Below are positions 20,461 through 31,511 of a stretch of DNA of 64,000 nucleotides, piece by piece (position 1 is the first letter of the stretch; every line of letters begins with the position of its first letter). This DNA comes from Pomphorhynchus laevis (lineage: Eukaryota; Acanthocephala; Palaeacanthocephala; Echinorhynchida; Pomphorhynchidae). A program made the translations under genes and the position numbers. The notes under the pieces were generated by a model, which saw only the letters and a list, made by a program, of their open reading frames with translations, did no database searches and was not told the DNA's origin. Location of the stretch: contig WNNJ02002925.1 in NCBI GenBank assembly GCA_012934845.2, positions 16,112-80,111 of the forward strand, given 5' to 3'.

Positions 20461-21180
20461 TCGTTGCAAGGCTGTTGTATAATTTATTATTTTATATCTT
20501 TATCTCTTAGATTTTTCAGTGGTTTATCTCTTAGTTTTTCATAAAGGTTTAGCTGTTTTTATTACATAATTTAAATTGTATTTGATTAAGATTTTTTTAC
20601 AACATCAGAATGCGTAGTATATATCATTTCTTGTATAGATTGTGAGAAGACTTCTGTTGGACAAACTAAACAAGACTTGATAGAATTTACCAAAATAAGT
20701 ACAATCTGAGAAAAATAGATACATCCTTAGCAATCATGTGACTGATCATAACATTGATTTTGAAAAAACCGGCATCATATGTAACGAAAACCAGTAAGCA
20801 TGAAGGCCTCATTCTGTAATCTTTGTACATATCCAATTTTCTTACAATGGAAAAAATAAGCTTGATTGGTATTTAAAACTCCCTCATTTATGCTATATTT
20901 ATGTTATTAAATATAACATAAATATGTTTAAAAATGTCACTGAAAATATCTGAGTGATAAAAATAAATTGAAATGGACTGTCAAGTACAGTGTAAATATT
21001 AAAATAATAAATCTAGTTTCTAATATTATCGAGGATGGTATACAGTCAATTAGTTACATTTGACACCAAAGCAATTATATATGATATATTCATCTATTAG
21101 TTAATTTCTTAGCAAATACCTTTTTATTATCAATATTATCGAGAATTAAACTTATTGATAAATTTAGAAATATGACCTCT
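20461..21180. other. No gene recognised
   Basis: AT-rich sequence without coding regions or repeats that I can assign. Confidence 0.45.
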
Positions 21181-21184
21181 AATC

Positions 21185-22020
21185 CTTATTATGATACAAC
21201 GTCTGTTATTTATTAGTCAATTCATAAAAATTAACTTTTATTTTAAATTTCAACTATTTTATTTTAACTTTATTATTATATGTCGACTTCCAAGGAAGCT
21301 GAAGCACGTAAGGAAGCATCACATCGAATAAATAAACAGAAAATAAACCAAAAAACATCAAGAGTTCACGAGGTCAAGCTTTAAGCGTTCTTTGAATTGC
21401 ACAGCAGAAGAGCTGTCGATTACACCAGGTGATAATCCATTCCATCGTTTACAGACGCGATCCATCACTGTCGTGCAATTTGTTCGATGCTTTGAGCGAT
21501 GCTTCAAACATAGCTCGTATCCACGTAACATTGAGGATTCACGAAGACAGAACAGCTGCTTACACGGATGGTTAGGCACGCGCAGCGACATCCACACTAG
21601 TGTAAGATCTGCAATCAACAGATCGCATTGAACAGATCTTATACCCAACGTCTCTAGTCTAACTGGATAAGGAATGGAGCGAGTTGCCGGAACCAAGTGC
21701 GTGGCTCTTCTCAAAATGTTGTCGAATTCACTCAATTCTGATTTTAGTTGAGGGTGTGTCGCGTGAGATGCATAGAGCATATGTGATTTTAAGAGACTCG
21801 AATATACAATGCGTAAAGCCTTTGGCTCAACTTGATATAAATTATATAAAATCTTTTATAATTATTTATAATTATTTATTATTTAATTATTAAATTTTGA
21901 CTTATTGATTTAGCATTATTATTTTGATTTATTGATTTTTATTTATTTAATTTTATTTGCTTATTTTTATTTTATAATTATATTGAATACGTAGACTCAG
22001 TTAGATGAATTAATTATTGA
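21185..22020 (+). repeat. PLE-tail repeat split by a LINE insertion
   Basis: The left half (21185-21270) carries CTTATTATGATACAACGTC and the trailer to TTTTAACTT. The right half (21829-22020) resumes at AACTTGATATAAATTATA and ends at ACGTAGACTCAGTTAG. The repeat consensus is contiguous across this point in other copies. Confidence 0.75.
21271..21828 (-). mobile_element. 5'-truncated LINE fragment inserted in a PLE-tail repeat, TSD AACTT
   Basis: The minus strand encodes a 140-codon LINE ORF2 C-terminus: RRATHLVPATRSIPYPVRLETLGI, in the style of the CR1 C-terminal domain, then RGYELCLKHRSKHRT and VCKRWNGLSPGVIDSSS. On its 3' side (left) is a short TATTATTATA tail. AACTT lies at 21266-21270 and again at 21829-21833. 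Tail, truncation and duplication together fit a LINE insertion into an older repeat. Confidence 0.75.
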
Positions 22021-22482
22021 ATAAAAATTGCTAGTGTTAATAAGAGTAAATTCGAGTAAATAGCAGTATACAGCAATATAAAATAAACTTAGCATAACAC
22101 CCTAACGAAAATAACTCTTTAATGCCGTAAGCACATAACTTGATCTCCTTATTAAAAATACGCTGTATGATGTGTTTTCATTTAAAAAAGGGTTACTTGA
22201 CCCCTAAAATTTCAACTCTCATATATATTAGAATGAAGTTTTAGGTTTGATTAATAATCATCTTTAAGCTAATCACAAGATCAAATCATATTCATAACCG
22301 CCAAGATCACTAGATTCCATTTTATATTTTAGATCAATATCAACAGAACACAAGTTTATTTAAATATTTGGCTAGCTGCTTCTGGCATCATTAGAAAAAC
22401 AAAACAATTTATTCAGTTGAACAAAACACAATTCAACTAATTGTGATTTGTTACTGATGATGTGAGAGCGAAATTTTAAAAT
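22021..22482. other. No gene recognised
   Basis: AT-rich sequence. A CTGATGATGTGAGAGCGAAA string occurs at about 22454 but without convincing ribozyme helices. Confidence 0.4.
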
Positions 22483-22689
22483 AAATTTGGATTTTTCTGA
22501 TCTTGTTCCAAAATTCAAAATATATTTGTGGGTTCTGTGCCTGAAATATATAAATTTGGATTTTTCTGATCTTGTTCCAAAATTCAAAATATATTTGTGG
22601 GTTCTGTGCCTGAAATATATAAATTTGGATTTTTCTGATCTTGTTCCAAAATTCAAAATATATTTGTGGGTTCTGTGCCTCAAATATAT
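22483..22689 (+). repeat. Three 69-bp tandem units at the 5' end of CR1-2
   Basis: Units start at 22483, 22552 and 22621, each beginning AAATTTGGATTTTTCTGATC. The period is a multiple of three, so one frame is open throughout (23-residue repeats containing DFSDLVPKFKIYLWV). In another frame each unit encodes KYICGFCA, the zinc-box of the LINE ORF1. The first 41 bases of the unit recur in the 3' tail of the same LINE (27015-27130). Confidence 0.85.
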
Positions 22690-23984
22690 TTGAGGTTTGT
22701 GGGTTCTGTGCCTCCGAATTGCTCTACTTGTTGTTCAAGGGCCATTGTGACGAGCAAGTATCAATAAATGCTTTAAAGAGGAACGCAGATTCAAACAGTC
22801 ACAACGATGGGGAAGATCATAGTATTAACGAACCAGAACGGAGTTCAGAAGCGTTCAGAAAGTCAAGCAGCTCGTCGTCAGGGATTGATGATGTTTCGGC
22901 CACTCCAAAATTATCTGAGATAGGAACCAATAATGCTATTCATGTACTCAATCATTCTCTCACGCAGCAGTCGAAGTTAGAACTGAGCGATCGTTCAATC
23001 ATACCCTTCAATAACAATTCAACTCAATGCTTCGTTAGGGATGCATTGCATGAGACTAATGTGATGGATTACTCCTTCAAACAACTTCCTGTTTTGGATT
23101 CTATTGTTCATCCCCATATATTGGACTCGAGCAGCGTCGGTCTTGATGTAGATAACAAATGTTCCGCCCTCAAGCATGCAAATGTTGATTTGTCAACTCC
23201 TGTTAACACTTCCTCGGGCAGTGATTGTTCTCAAAACTGTCCTCTAGGTAGCGATTGTAGTGAGCGTCCTTGTGCTTACCCGCAGCAACTGCATCACCGC
23301 TGCAGTTTATGTGTTGCTCCTCTAGTAGCCCCGTTTATTGAGAGCGTTAAGGATCTTGCAAAGGCTAGTCAGATTATAGTTAGGCCTATAGATAATCTAC
23401 GACAAATAGTTAGCCTTCCGAATAATAAACAACATGCAGTGATTCCTCCAAATCATCGTCGGCCATCGATTACCCCTGAGACTCATTCTTCATTAGTTCC
23501 GTATGCTAGCCCTAAACAATTTAGCTCTAGACAATTTAACTCCAGAAGAGAGTTAAACGTTATCGTGAGCGGTGTTGAAGAATCTCTCAGTAACAATCCC
23601 CAAAGTAGACTGGATGACGATATTATGCATCTTCGCGCAGTGTTTTCTAAGATTTTTCTCCAGAGCGATGTGGATGTTGCGAAGTGTCTTAAAGTTCGAA
23701 GAGTTTTTCGTCTAGGCAAGAAACTTTCAGATAGACCTAGACTTCTAAAAGTTGTTCTAGACTCAAAAGATCATGTTGACTTCCTACTCAAGCATGCATT
23801 TAGATTATCACGCTCTGATTTTCATATACTCCGTGATTTATCTCCTGCAGATCGTTTGAGAAGACACGAGGCTTTCAACGAGCTGCATCGACGGCTGGAA
23901 AGTGGTGAGGGCAACCTATGTGTCTGGAATTTTCGGGTGGTCAAGTGGCGTCCGACTGTCCGGTGGCAACCCTTACTTCTGTAG
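22641..23984 (+). CDS. CR1-like LINE ORF1 (CR1-2), zinc-box and RRM-like protein
   Basis: 447 codons. The N-terminus is odd. It starts inside the last 69-bp repeat with two copies of the zinc-box end (YICGFCAS, VCGFCAS) and lacks the first cysteine pair seen in CR1-1 ORF1, so the true 5' end was probably lost and replaced by duplicated sequence. A Ser/Asn-rich middle contains a cysteine patch near residues 195-230 (CSQNCPLGSDCSERPC). The RRM-like domain at about 305-440 has ELNVIVSGVEESL, QSRLDDDIMHLRAVF, VRRVFRLGKK, RLLKVVLDS, DFHILRDLSPADR and NFRVVKWRPTVRW. It overlaps ORF2 by about 67 bases. Confidence 0.82.
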   Translation: MFQNSKYICGFCASNIFEVCGFCASELLYLLFKGHCDEQVSINALKRNADSNSHNDGEDHSINEPERSSEAFRKSSSSSSGIDDVSATPKLSEIGTNNAIHVLNHSLTQQSKLELSDRSIIPFNNNSTQCFVRDALHETNVMDYSFKQLPVLDSIVHPHILDSSSVGLDVDNKCSALKHANVDLSTPVNTSSGSDCSQNCPLGSDCSERPCAYPQQLHHRCSLCVAPLVAPFIESVKDLAKASQIIVRPIDNLRQIVSLPNNKQHAVIPPNHRRPSITPETHSSLVPYASPKQFSSRQFNSRRELNVIVSGVEESLSNNPQSRLDDDIMHLRAVFSKIFLQSDVDVAKCLKVRRVFRLGKKLSDRPRLLKVVLDSKDHVDFLLKHAFRLSRSDFHILRDLSPADRLRRHEAFNELHRRLESGEGNLCVWNFRVVKWRPTVRWQPLLL

Positions 23985-26881
23985 AGTCAGACCTCTTTAG
24001 TAGTGATGGTTCGTGTGTAGGAAAACTAGTAGACTTCGATAGTGTCACCGAGCGTGTCAAATTTTCCCATTATACGAACATTTTTGTCGGTTATTCAAAT
24101 GTTCGTAGTCTCCTGGCTCAGTTCTCGGAAATTAAATTCATAGTTGCTTCGAAACGTTTTGATGTATTTTGTATAACCGAAACATGGCTACATTCTGACA
24201 TTTCGGATGACTGTGTTGCCATCCCTAACTATTTTCTAATACGTTCGGATCGCTCATGTGGTAAACGTGGAGGTGGGGTAGCCGCCTATGTGCGAAATAG
24301 TCTCCTGGTATCGAATATCTCGGCTTTTCGCGACAATATTGGTTATTCCTTTGAAGGTCTTGCTTTTACACTGGGAAATGGTCAACGATCCCGATTCTGC
24401 GTCCTTTACCGTTCTCCGTCCTATGAATTAAGATTTGACTCTCTTAAATCACATTTGCTGAGTTTATCTTCGTATCCTCTGATTTTGCTCCTGGGTGACT
24501 TCAATATCCCCCAAATAGACTGGAAAAATAGTCATTCACGACCAATTCACGGAATTGGGAAAGTACTGAGTGACTTTCTGTTACTCGAGATGCTACTAGT
24601 TCAACATATTAAAGAACCTACTTGTGTGACAGGGACGCCTTCTATACTCGATTTGGTCTTTACTAAGTGTTTGGGTGACGTTTCAGGTGTTCGTTATGAC
24701 GCACCAATTGGCAATAGCGATCACTGTGTACTCTCTATGCGGCTGTCGCTGTTCAACAGAGCCTCACAAAACTCTAATTTTAAAAAACGTTGTTGGGTAG
24801 GTGTTGATGCTAGTCAACTAGCTGCAAGCTTCCCAAAAGGTATCTGTGATAGTCTTCGTATCCACTTCGGTTTGGAGGTTCCTGTAGTCTTTGATCTGCT
24901 CCATGATGAATTGATGCGAATTTCTGATATCTTTGCTCCGCTACGTGCCTGCAAGTTCAAGCATGGACATCCTCCTTGGTTCGACAGAGAGTTTCTTGAT
25001 GCTATAAGATCCCGCAACAAATTGTGGCGCGAATTTAGGCGTTCTTCTGCTTCAAAACGTGCCTACATCGACTCTCGGAACTTATGCAATCGGCTAAAAT
25101 TTCAGAAACGCTATTCGTACGAAGATACTATCGCCAGGGATGCATCTTTGAATCCTAGGAGGTTTTGGTCTTATGTAAGAAACAACAGAACACTTGTCGC
25201 CACAATTAGCTCAATCCAAACGCCAACTGAAACTTTGACCGATCCGTCTCTAATCGCCCAACATTTAGCTGATAGCTTCTTGGTACAGGCTTTGACCTCT
25301 AACAAACTGCATGACTTTAGTTGGAAGTATGTTCCGGTTGCTCAACAGTGTTGTGTTCGTCCACTCAGAGTGGATGAGGTGTTGAACGAGGTAATGAAGC
25401 TCGATTCGTTTACATCTCCGGGACCAGACAATATTGCCCCCTTCCTCGTCAAATCCCTAGCGAACGAACTGAGCAATGATTTAACTATGTTCTTCAGATA
25501 CAGCTTAGATACATCTTGGATTCCTGACAGTTGGAAGTGTGCAATTGTGGTGCCTATTCCCAAAAAGCATCCTGCTAGCTTTTGCGCGGACTTTCGGCCC
25601 ATTAGCTTAACTAGCGTATTCTGCAAACTTTTAGAAAGAATCATTGCTAGTAGAATCAGGGATCATTTGGATCGTAATCACATATTGGTTGAATCTCAAC
25701 ATGGTTTCAGGATCGGACGTTCATGCCTTACTAACCTACTAACTGCGCGTGAAAAATGGGCTGATGCTCTGGGGGCTGGGTTTCAGGTTCATACAGTATT
25801 CCTTGATTTTTCGAAAGCTTTTGATAGGGTACCACACGACGGCATAGTGTCTTTACTGTATCACTATGGACTTCATTCATATATTTGTGAGTGGGTCAGG
25901 GAATTTCTATCGAATAGGTCTTTCCGAGTTTGTGTGGGGGGGGCGTGTTTTCTTATTCGGTAAATATTAATTCTGGCGTACCGCAGGGATCAGTCCTTGG
26001 CCCACTGCTCTTTATAATCTTCATTAATGATCTGCTACTCCGCTTATCATGCTCTCATCTAGCGTTTGCAGACGATCTAAAGATTTGGTCGATCATTAGA
26101 AGTCCTGCTGATCGAGTATCGTTACAAAATGATCTAAACTCCCTGATCAAGTGGTGCGATTCTACCGGACTACGGTTGAATGTTGATAAATGTGTCCTCA
26201 TGCAACTAGGTCGCCCTATTGAAACTCTAAGGTACTTTATTGGATATATGGTCTTAAAGGAAGTGTCTCATCATAAGGATTTAGGGATTATTGTCCATAG
26301 ATCCTTGAAAACAAAGTTCGACTTCTTTCTAGGTAAAGCTACTAGGGCGTTATATTGTATTAAAAATGCATTCCTCAGGTTAAGCTGTCACATGTTCAAG
26401 AGGTTATTCATCTCCATCGTCAGGCCACACTTGGAGTACTGCATTCAGGCTTGTTTCCCTGTCACTAAGCAAGAACTATTAGACCTGGAGTCTATTCTTA
26501 GGCGCGGATCGAGGCTCTGTATTGGCTTAAGTGGTATTGACTATTATGTACGTCTAAGTCGTATTGGGATGTTGTCGGTACGTGAGAGGTTCATATCCTT
26601 GGAAATGCTATGTATATGGCATATGTCGAATGATGTGGTAGGTTATCCCACCGATGTAATCACTAGGCGGGTAGATCAGTTGCGGGGACATAGCAGAGTC
26701 TTGTATAAATTTAGATTTGGCAGATTACCAAAAGTGTATAGACTCTCAAGGAGAGGAATTAACATGTGGAATTCGTTGCCTGAGGAAGTCGTTGCAGCCC
26801 CTTAGTTTGAGAACGTTTAAATCACGATGCTACAAATGGATACATGAACAATGCCGCCATTCAACACTACCACTAGAATAC
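23918..26881 (+). pseudogene. CR1-like LINE ORF2 (CR1-2): endonuclease and RT, two frame breaks
   Basis: The first piece (23918-25963) has endonuclease motifs GYSNVRSLLAQFSEI, FCITETWLHSDI, GGGVAAYVRNSL, LLLGDFNIPQIDW, SILDLVFT and IGNSDHCVLSM. It also has RT fingers FRPISLTSVFCKLLERI and block A VFLDFSKAFDRVPH. The second piece (25930-26805) has block B SGVPQGSVLGPLLF, block C LAFADDLKIW and the C-terminal region RPHLEYCIQACFPV. A third frame, from about 26803, reads SLRTFKSRCYKWIHEQC. The first break coincides with GGGGGGGG at 25936-25943, so it could be a sequencing or assembly error rather than decay. The catalytic residues are all present. Confidence 0.85.
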
Positions 26882-27004
26882 CCTAATTAGCTACGTTGAC
26901 TGACCATTTGCTTTTGTTTTATTTTTTTGGACTCTGCCTGAATAGCCTTTTGGCTTTGGTATGTATTGGAATAATAAAAATAATAATAAATCAAAATTAG
27001 ATTT

Positions 27005-27135
27005 ATTGATAAATAAATTTGGATTTTTCTGATCTTGTTCCAAAATTCAAAATATAATAAATCAAAATCAGATTTATTGATAAATAAATTTGGATTTTTC
27101 TTATCTTGTTTCAAAATTCAAAATATAATAAATCA
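27005..27135 (+). repeat. 3' tail repeats of CR1-2, sharing 41 bp with its 5' repeats
   Basis: Two 71-bp units each contain AAATTTGGATTTTTCTTATC (or CTGATC), ending with AATAAATCAAAATCAG. The same 41-base core opens each of the three 69-bp units at 22483-22689. Confidence 0.8.
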
Positions 27136-27239
27136 AAATCATTTATTGATAAATTATATTGAAATAGATCTAATTTTAATTTATTAAAATAAATTTATTG
27201 ATAAATCAGATTTATTAATAAATCTTAATCAGATTTATT

Positions 27240-27775
27240 CATGTAACGGACTTGACACCGTTATATGGACCCGTCGGAACATTGCTATGTCTTGTTTAGC
27301 ATTTATTCCAACGTCCCCATCACCCTCTTCAGAGGAGGGTTCAATTACGTGGTTCAAATGTTCTTCATGGTTATTATTTAACTATTCAAAGAATTAGGGC
27401 ACCGTTGGATGCAGTTCACTTCGTATTTTCAAAAGAAGACTACGAATGGATCAGGCAATGTTTGAGCTAATGCTCGTATGTTGTTTAATGTATAATAATA
27501 ATTTTCTTTATAAAAAGTAAAAAATATGCTGTTGATTGTGTAAAATAGCTGATTTACCTATATGTTTTATAGTTAACCGTCTTTACTTATTGGTTCAATT
27601 AAAATTAGTTTTTTTTACTTTTAATCTTATAACAATTTTTCTATAATAATTTTTTATTATTTTTTGATTTAGCATTAGTATTTTTATTTATTTTAAACAG
27701 CCTACTTAATACATGAATCTTAATTTGACATTTTAATTAATAATTTATGTGTGAGTGAATAAGCGGAGCATGTAA
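27240..27775. other. No gene recognised
   Basis: A slightly GC-richer stretch (27245-27360), then AT-rich DNA. I find no coding motif. Confidence 0.4.
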
Positions 27776-27779
27776 AAGT

Positions 27780-28545
27780 TACCTAATTTGGCCCCGCTGC
27801 TATGTTGAGTCGAAGAATAGGGGCCCGAAACCTGATTACATAGCAGTTCCTCCTAATGACCTCTAATTCTTATTATGATACAACGTATTTATTAGTCAAT
27901 TCATAAAAATGACGTTTATTTTCAATTTCAATTTTTATTTTAACTTGATTTAAATTATAAAAAATCTAAAAACAATTATTTATTTTATTATTTAATTATT
28001 AAATTTTGATTTAGCATTATTATTATGTTTTGTTTATTTTATAATTATATTAGTTACGTAGACTCAGTTAGCTGATTTGATATGTCATCACAAAGTTAGA
28101 GGCCGAAACCTGATAGCATAGCAGTTCCTCCTGATGACCTCTAATTCTTATTCTGATACAACGTCTGTTATTTATTAGTCAATTCATAAAAATGACGTTT
28201 ATTTTAAATTTCATTTTTTTATTTTAACTTGATTTAAATTATGAATTATCTAATAAATAACAGTTGTATAAGAATAAAGATTAGAGGTCACTAGGAGGAA
28301 CTGCTATCAGGTTTCGGAAATAATTTTAATAAATTTAAATAATATTTTACTGCATTTTGGAAAGCATTTTAAAATGATGTCAAAAAAATATAATATTTAG
28401 GAAAGCATTTTCACTAACACACATTCAATGATGATGCAGTTCAACACCGGTCATTTTTATTTAATTCATAAAAATGCGTTTATTTTAAATTTCAATTTTT
28501 TATTTTAACTTGATTTAAATTATAAATAATCCAAAAACAATTCTC
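27780..28545 (+). repeat. Cluster of PLE-tail repeats
   Basis: A complete unit at 27780-28085 (TTTGGCCCCGCTGCTATG, AGGGGCCCGAAACC, ACATAGCAG, ending ACGTAGACTCAGTTAGC) is followed by a second, 5'-truncated unit (28090-28260) in the same direction. A short inverted piece (28262-28320) and a further trailer (28440-28545) come next. The units are directly adjacent. Confidence 0.7.
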
Positions 28546-28640
28546 GACGGAAGAGCGATCTCCCTTCTTGAAGTAGGGAAGAACAATTGACTGCTTCCAC
28601 ACATTAGGAAGAGATTTTTCTAAGATTGACTGGCGAATTC
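28545..28640 (-). pseudogene. LINE RT fragment (fingers)
   Basis: The minus strand reads KSLPNVWKQSIVLPYFKKGD, then RSS, matching the LP-WK-S-V-P--KKGD-S block of CR1/Jockey-type RTs. Only about 30 codons survive, inserted among PLE-tail repeats. Confidence 0.5.
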
Positions 28641-28812
28641 TTATTCTTATACATCGTATAAGAATAAGGATTAAAAATTTTAATTTTTAAATTTTGATTC
28701 TCAATTTTAAGATTTTTGCAATAAATAATAGACGATGTATAAATAATTGATAAATAGTAATCAATAAATAATTATTACTCGGTTATCCTATCTGTTTCTT
28801 TGCTTTTATCGA

Positions 28813-28875
28813 TAAACCGCAGTTGGATCAGCGCATGTCGATCAACCTTTTCCTTTAAGAGAATGATGATAATTA
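28813..28875 (+). repeat. 63-bp dispersed repeat (partner 30060-30122)
   Basis: Both copies share ATAAACCGCAGTTGGATCA and CAACCTTTTCCTTTAAGAG with only a few differences. The origin is unknown. Confidence 0.7.
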
Positions 28876-28999
28876 ATAATTAGTAACTTATAATATTATT
28901 TGAATTTTCCAATATATAACATTTATTCTGTTAAAAGAAACGGATAATTCGTATTAAATTGACTTTTATTTTAAAAACAGACTAGAATTCATAACTGGA

Positions 29000-29335
29000 A
29001 GATTAGAAATTGATTTTTTTTTAATTTTTAATTTTATAATTATATTAAATACGTAAACTCAGTTAGCTGATTTTATTCATATTTAATAATTATTTAAATT
29101 TCATATTTTTTATTTTAACTTGATATAATTTATTATTTATAAATAATAATTAATGGATATAATCAATTATTTATAACTATTTATAATCTAATTATTAAAT
29201 TTTGATTTGTTAATTTAGCATTATTATTTGGTCTTTTATTTATTTATTAATTTTTTATTTTATAATTATATTAAATACGTAGACTTAGTTAGCTGATTTT
29301 ATTCATATTTAATAATTATTTAATAAAAATGTATT
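29000..29335 (+). repeat. PLE-tail trailers, two partial copies
   Basis: Two copies of the end motif occur: ACGTAAACTCAGTTAGCTG near 29055 and ACGTAGACTTAGTTAGCTG near 29278. Each is followed by TTTTATTCATATTTAATAAT. Confidence 0.55.
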
Positions 29336-29339
29336 TTTA

Positions 29340-31500
29340 TCTTAATTAAAGATTATCATATCATAACGAATAGTGTAATAGATAGTGCGTACAATTCATA
29401 TTTAAACTATAAGTAATTAAACAGGTTTCAACTGTAGAGATATCGAATGAACGAATTAATAAATACTCGTTGACAACATTGAGTTGTTTGTGCAAATTAT
29501 TGTGCAATTTCTAAAAAATTAAGCGAGTTTTCTTGATTGCCTGTAGATAGGGTAGAGGTAACTGGTCGGTTATTTTCGGTACACTGTCTTACTTGTGATG
29601 TATAGGTAGATTCGAATTCAAATCTTTATTCTGTGCCGTCAACTCTGCTTCTGCCTGGTTGTTTGTTAAACAGAGATCTATTGTTGTTATTGGTGCTCTC
29701 AGATTTTTCTATCTGGTCTGATTCACGCAAGGATTTCGCTTAATTAATACACAACGTTATCATCTTATTCAACCTCATATAACAACATACGTGTAATTAT
29801 GCTACATATACTAGCGTGTTGCTCCACATTTCCGCAAACACATATCTCAGTATTGTATGCAAAGGTGTGTTAGGTGCGCACAATCATGAGGATGAAAACA
29901 GAAACCAAACAGCCTAGTGTTACATATTGTTGATCTGCTAGCAGACTGTTGATCTGTTGTTTTTGGAAGAATATTATTGCTCACTGTGGTGGTAATATAT
30001 ATATATATATATTTGGAATAAATTGTTTTATATCCAAATATCTGAGGGACAATGAAACCTATAAACCGCAGTTGGATCACCGCATATCGATCAACCTTTT
30101 CCTTTAAGAGAATGACGATAATTAACTGAGATTGACATTTACCACCACCGTAGATGAGCTTCGATTATTACTAAATGTCGAATGATATCGCTTTGACGTC
30201 TTCAGCTTTGAGGAATTCGTCAGGCGTATATTGCCTGGCGAATGCCAACAACGCGTCGTAGTTCACGCATAGATGTGAACACTTTATCTTGCAAGTTGAT
30301 TACCATAAAAGCAAAGAAATAGAAAACAAGAAAATGTTTTCACGTATTTTGCTGTTGTCACTAAAAAATGCTAAAGATGCTTTTAGCTAAACTCCTTGAC
30401 TGTAAGTTATTCGTGATAGTTATTCGTTTTGGTTATGAGAAATGTATTATCTTTTTTTACATTTTAGTACAAAGCGCATGTTGTTTTCAAAGCACAAAGT
30501 ACGAAGGCATCGTTAACGAATACCTATTTTGGAAATCTGTGTATGTTGTATGGAAGTAGAAATGCTAAGAGATATATCGAGCGAAATGGATAACATCATC
30601 ACCACGTTGATTTACACATTTTAGCAAAGGTTTTACTTGGTCATTGCTGTCTATCGGATAAATAGCGGTGTTAAATTGAGATCGGTATATGTAAATCGAA
30701 AACGAGGACTGAATGTTGTTGTTCTTAAAATGAATACATCGCTACTGACTGTTATGAATAAAGCAAAAGATTGACGTGAGTCAGTTGAAGATGAATACTT
30801 TTTATGCATGTCGTCGTTTTTGTGTAATTACCACGAGATAAACAATTTTGTTCATATTTCGCTATAGTATATGATAGAGACGGATTATCCAATGGCATTA
30901 TCCAATGTCACTTGAATAGTAGTGCCATAGAGTATTGTTGGATGATTGACGTGCGAAATAGCAAGTCTAATCTTTCAGGAACCCATTTAATGTCTAAAGC
31001 TTTCGTTTTCAACCTTTTATCACACAAGTTTTAAGCTTTGAATTGTCCTAGCAGCTAGAACGTAGTATATTCAATATGGCTCCCGTCGGATTGCAAAAGA
31101 GTTATCATGCGCATACAACGCTCCGTCAACCGATGTTGGCTAGTAACTTGAAAATGTCATCATCTTGCCTATCACCTTAAAAATCACTTATCATTTTGAA
31201 AGCGATTTCGGTTTAATACAAGACGACTGTTTATGTGAAGATTAAGAAATAAGTTCTCGGCTTTATATCTTATTAGTAGGACAGCTTACTAATTCTGTAA
31301 TAATGATATTTAGCGTTTTTAAACGAGATTTTAGCCTTTTTTATACTTTTGATTTAAGATGAACATTTATTTGCTACTTGAAATATTTAAATTGCCCAGC
31401 TTTAGAAAGTATTAAAATCAGAATATTTTGAATTTTTCGTCACTGTTCAATTTCAATTCTAGATTTCACCTGAATCCTTTATTTCCAAATCACCTATAAG
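29340..31500. other. Upstream region of the cofilin gene, no other gene recognised
   Basis: Mostly unique sequence of somewhat higher complexity, with the second 63-bp repeat (30060-30122) and an AT dinucleotide run near 30000. The promoter and 5' UTR of the cofilin gene should lie here. I cannot point to a convincing TATA box or start site. Confidence 0.4.
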
Positions 31501-31508
31501 ACTTAAAA

Positions 31509-31511
31509 ATG
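31509..31511 (+). other. Cofilin coding exon 1 (start codon only)
   Basis: ATG followed at once by the donor GTAAGT (31512-31517). The 5' UTR extends upstream for an unknown distance. I chose this ATG because it is an in-phase start with an immediate strong donor, as in other animal cofilins. It is the least directly proven exon, because it encodes a single residue. Confidence 0.7.

Larger units (their letters stand above)
22483..27150 (+). mobile_element. CR1-like LINE (CR1-2), nearly full length with frame breaks
   Basis: The order is 69-bp repeats, ORF1, overlapping ORF2, a short 3' UTR and a tail with 71-bp repeats. The protein motifs are those of CR1 but distinct in sequence from CR1-1, so this is a separate family. 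ORF2 is interrupted at a run of eight G (25936-25943) and again near 26802, close to the C-terminus. There is no clear target duplication. Confidence 0.85.

Noticed and set aside
22454-22473. Hammerhead-like string CTGATGATGTGAGAGCGAAA
   Set aside because: The bases between the boxes cannot form helix II, and no helix III follows.
23483-23719. Minus-strand open frame inside CR1-2 ORF1
   Set aside because: It is antisense to a well-supported RRM-like domain and resembles no known protein.
30368-30559. 63-codon open frame with a hydrophobic, signal-like stretch
   Set aside because: No homology that I recognise and no splice or promoter context; expected by chance in this length of DNA.
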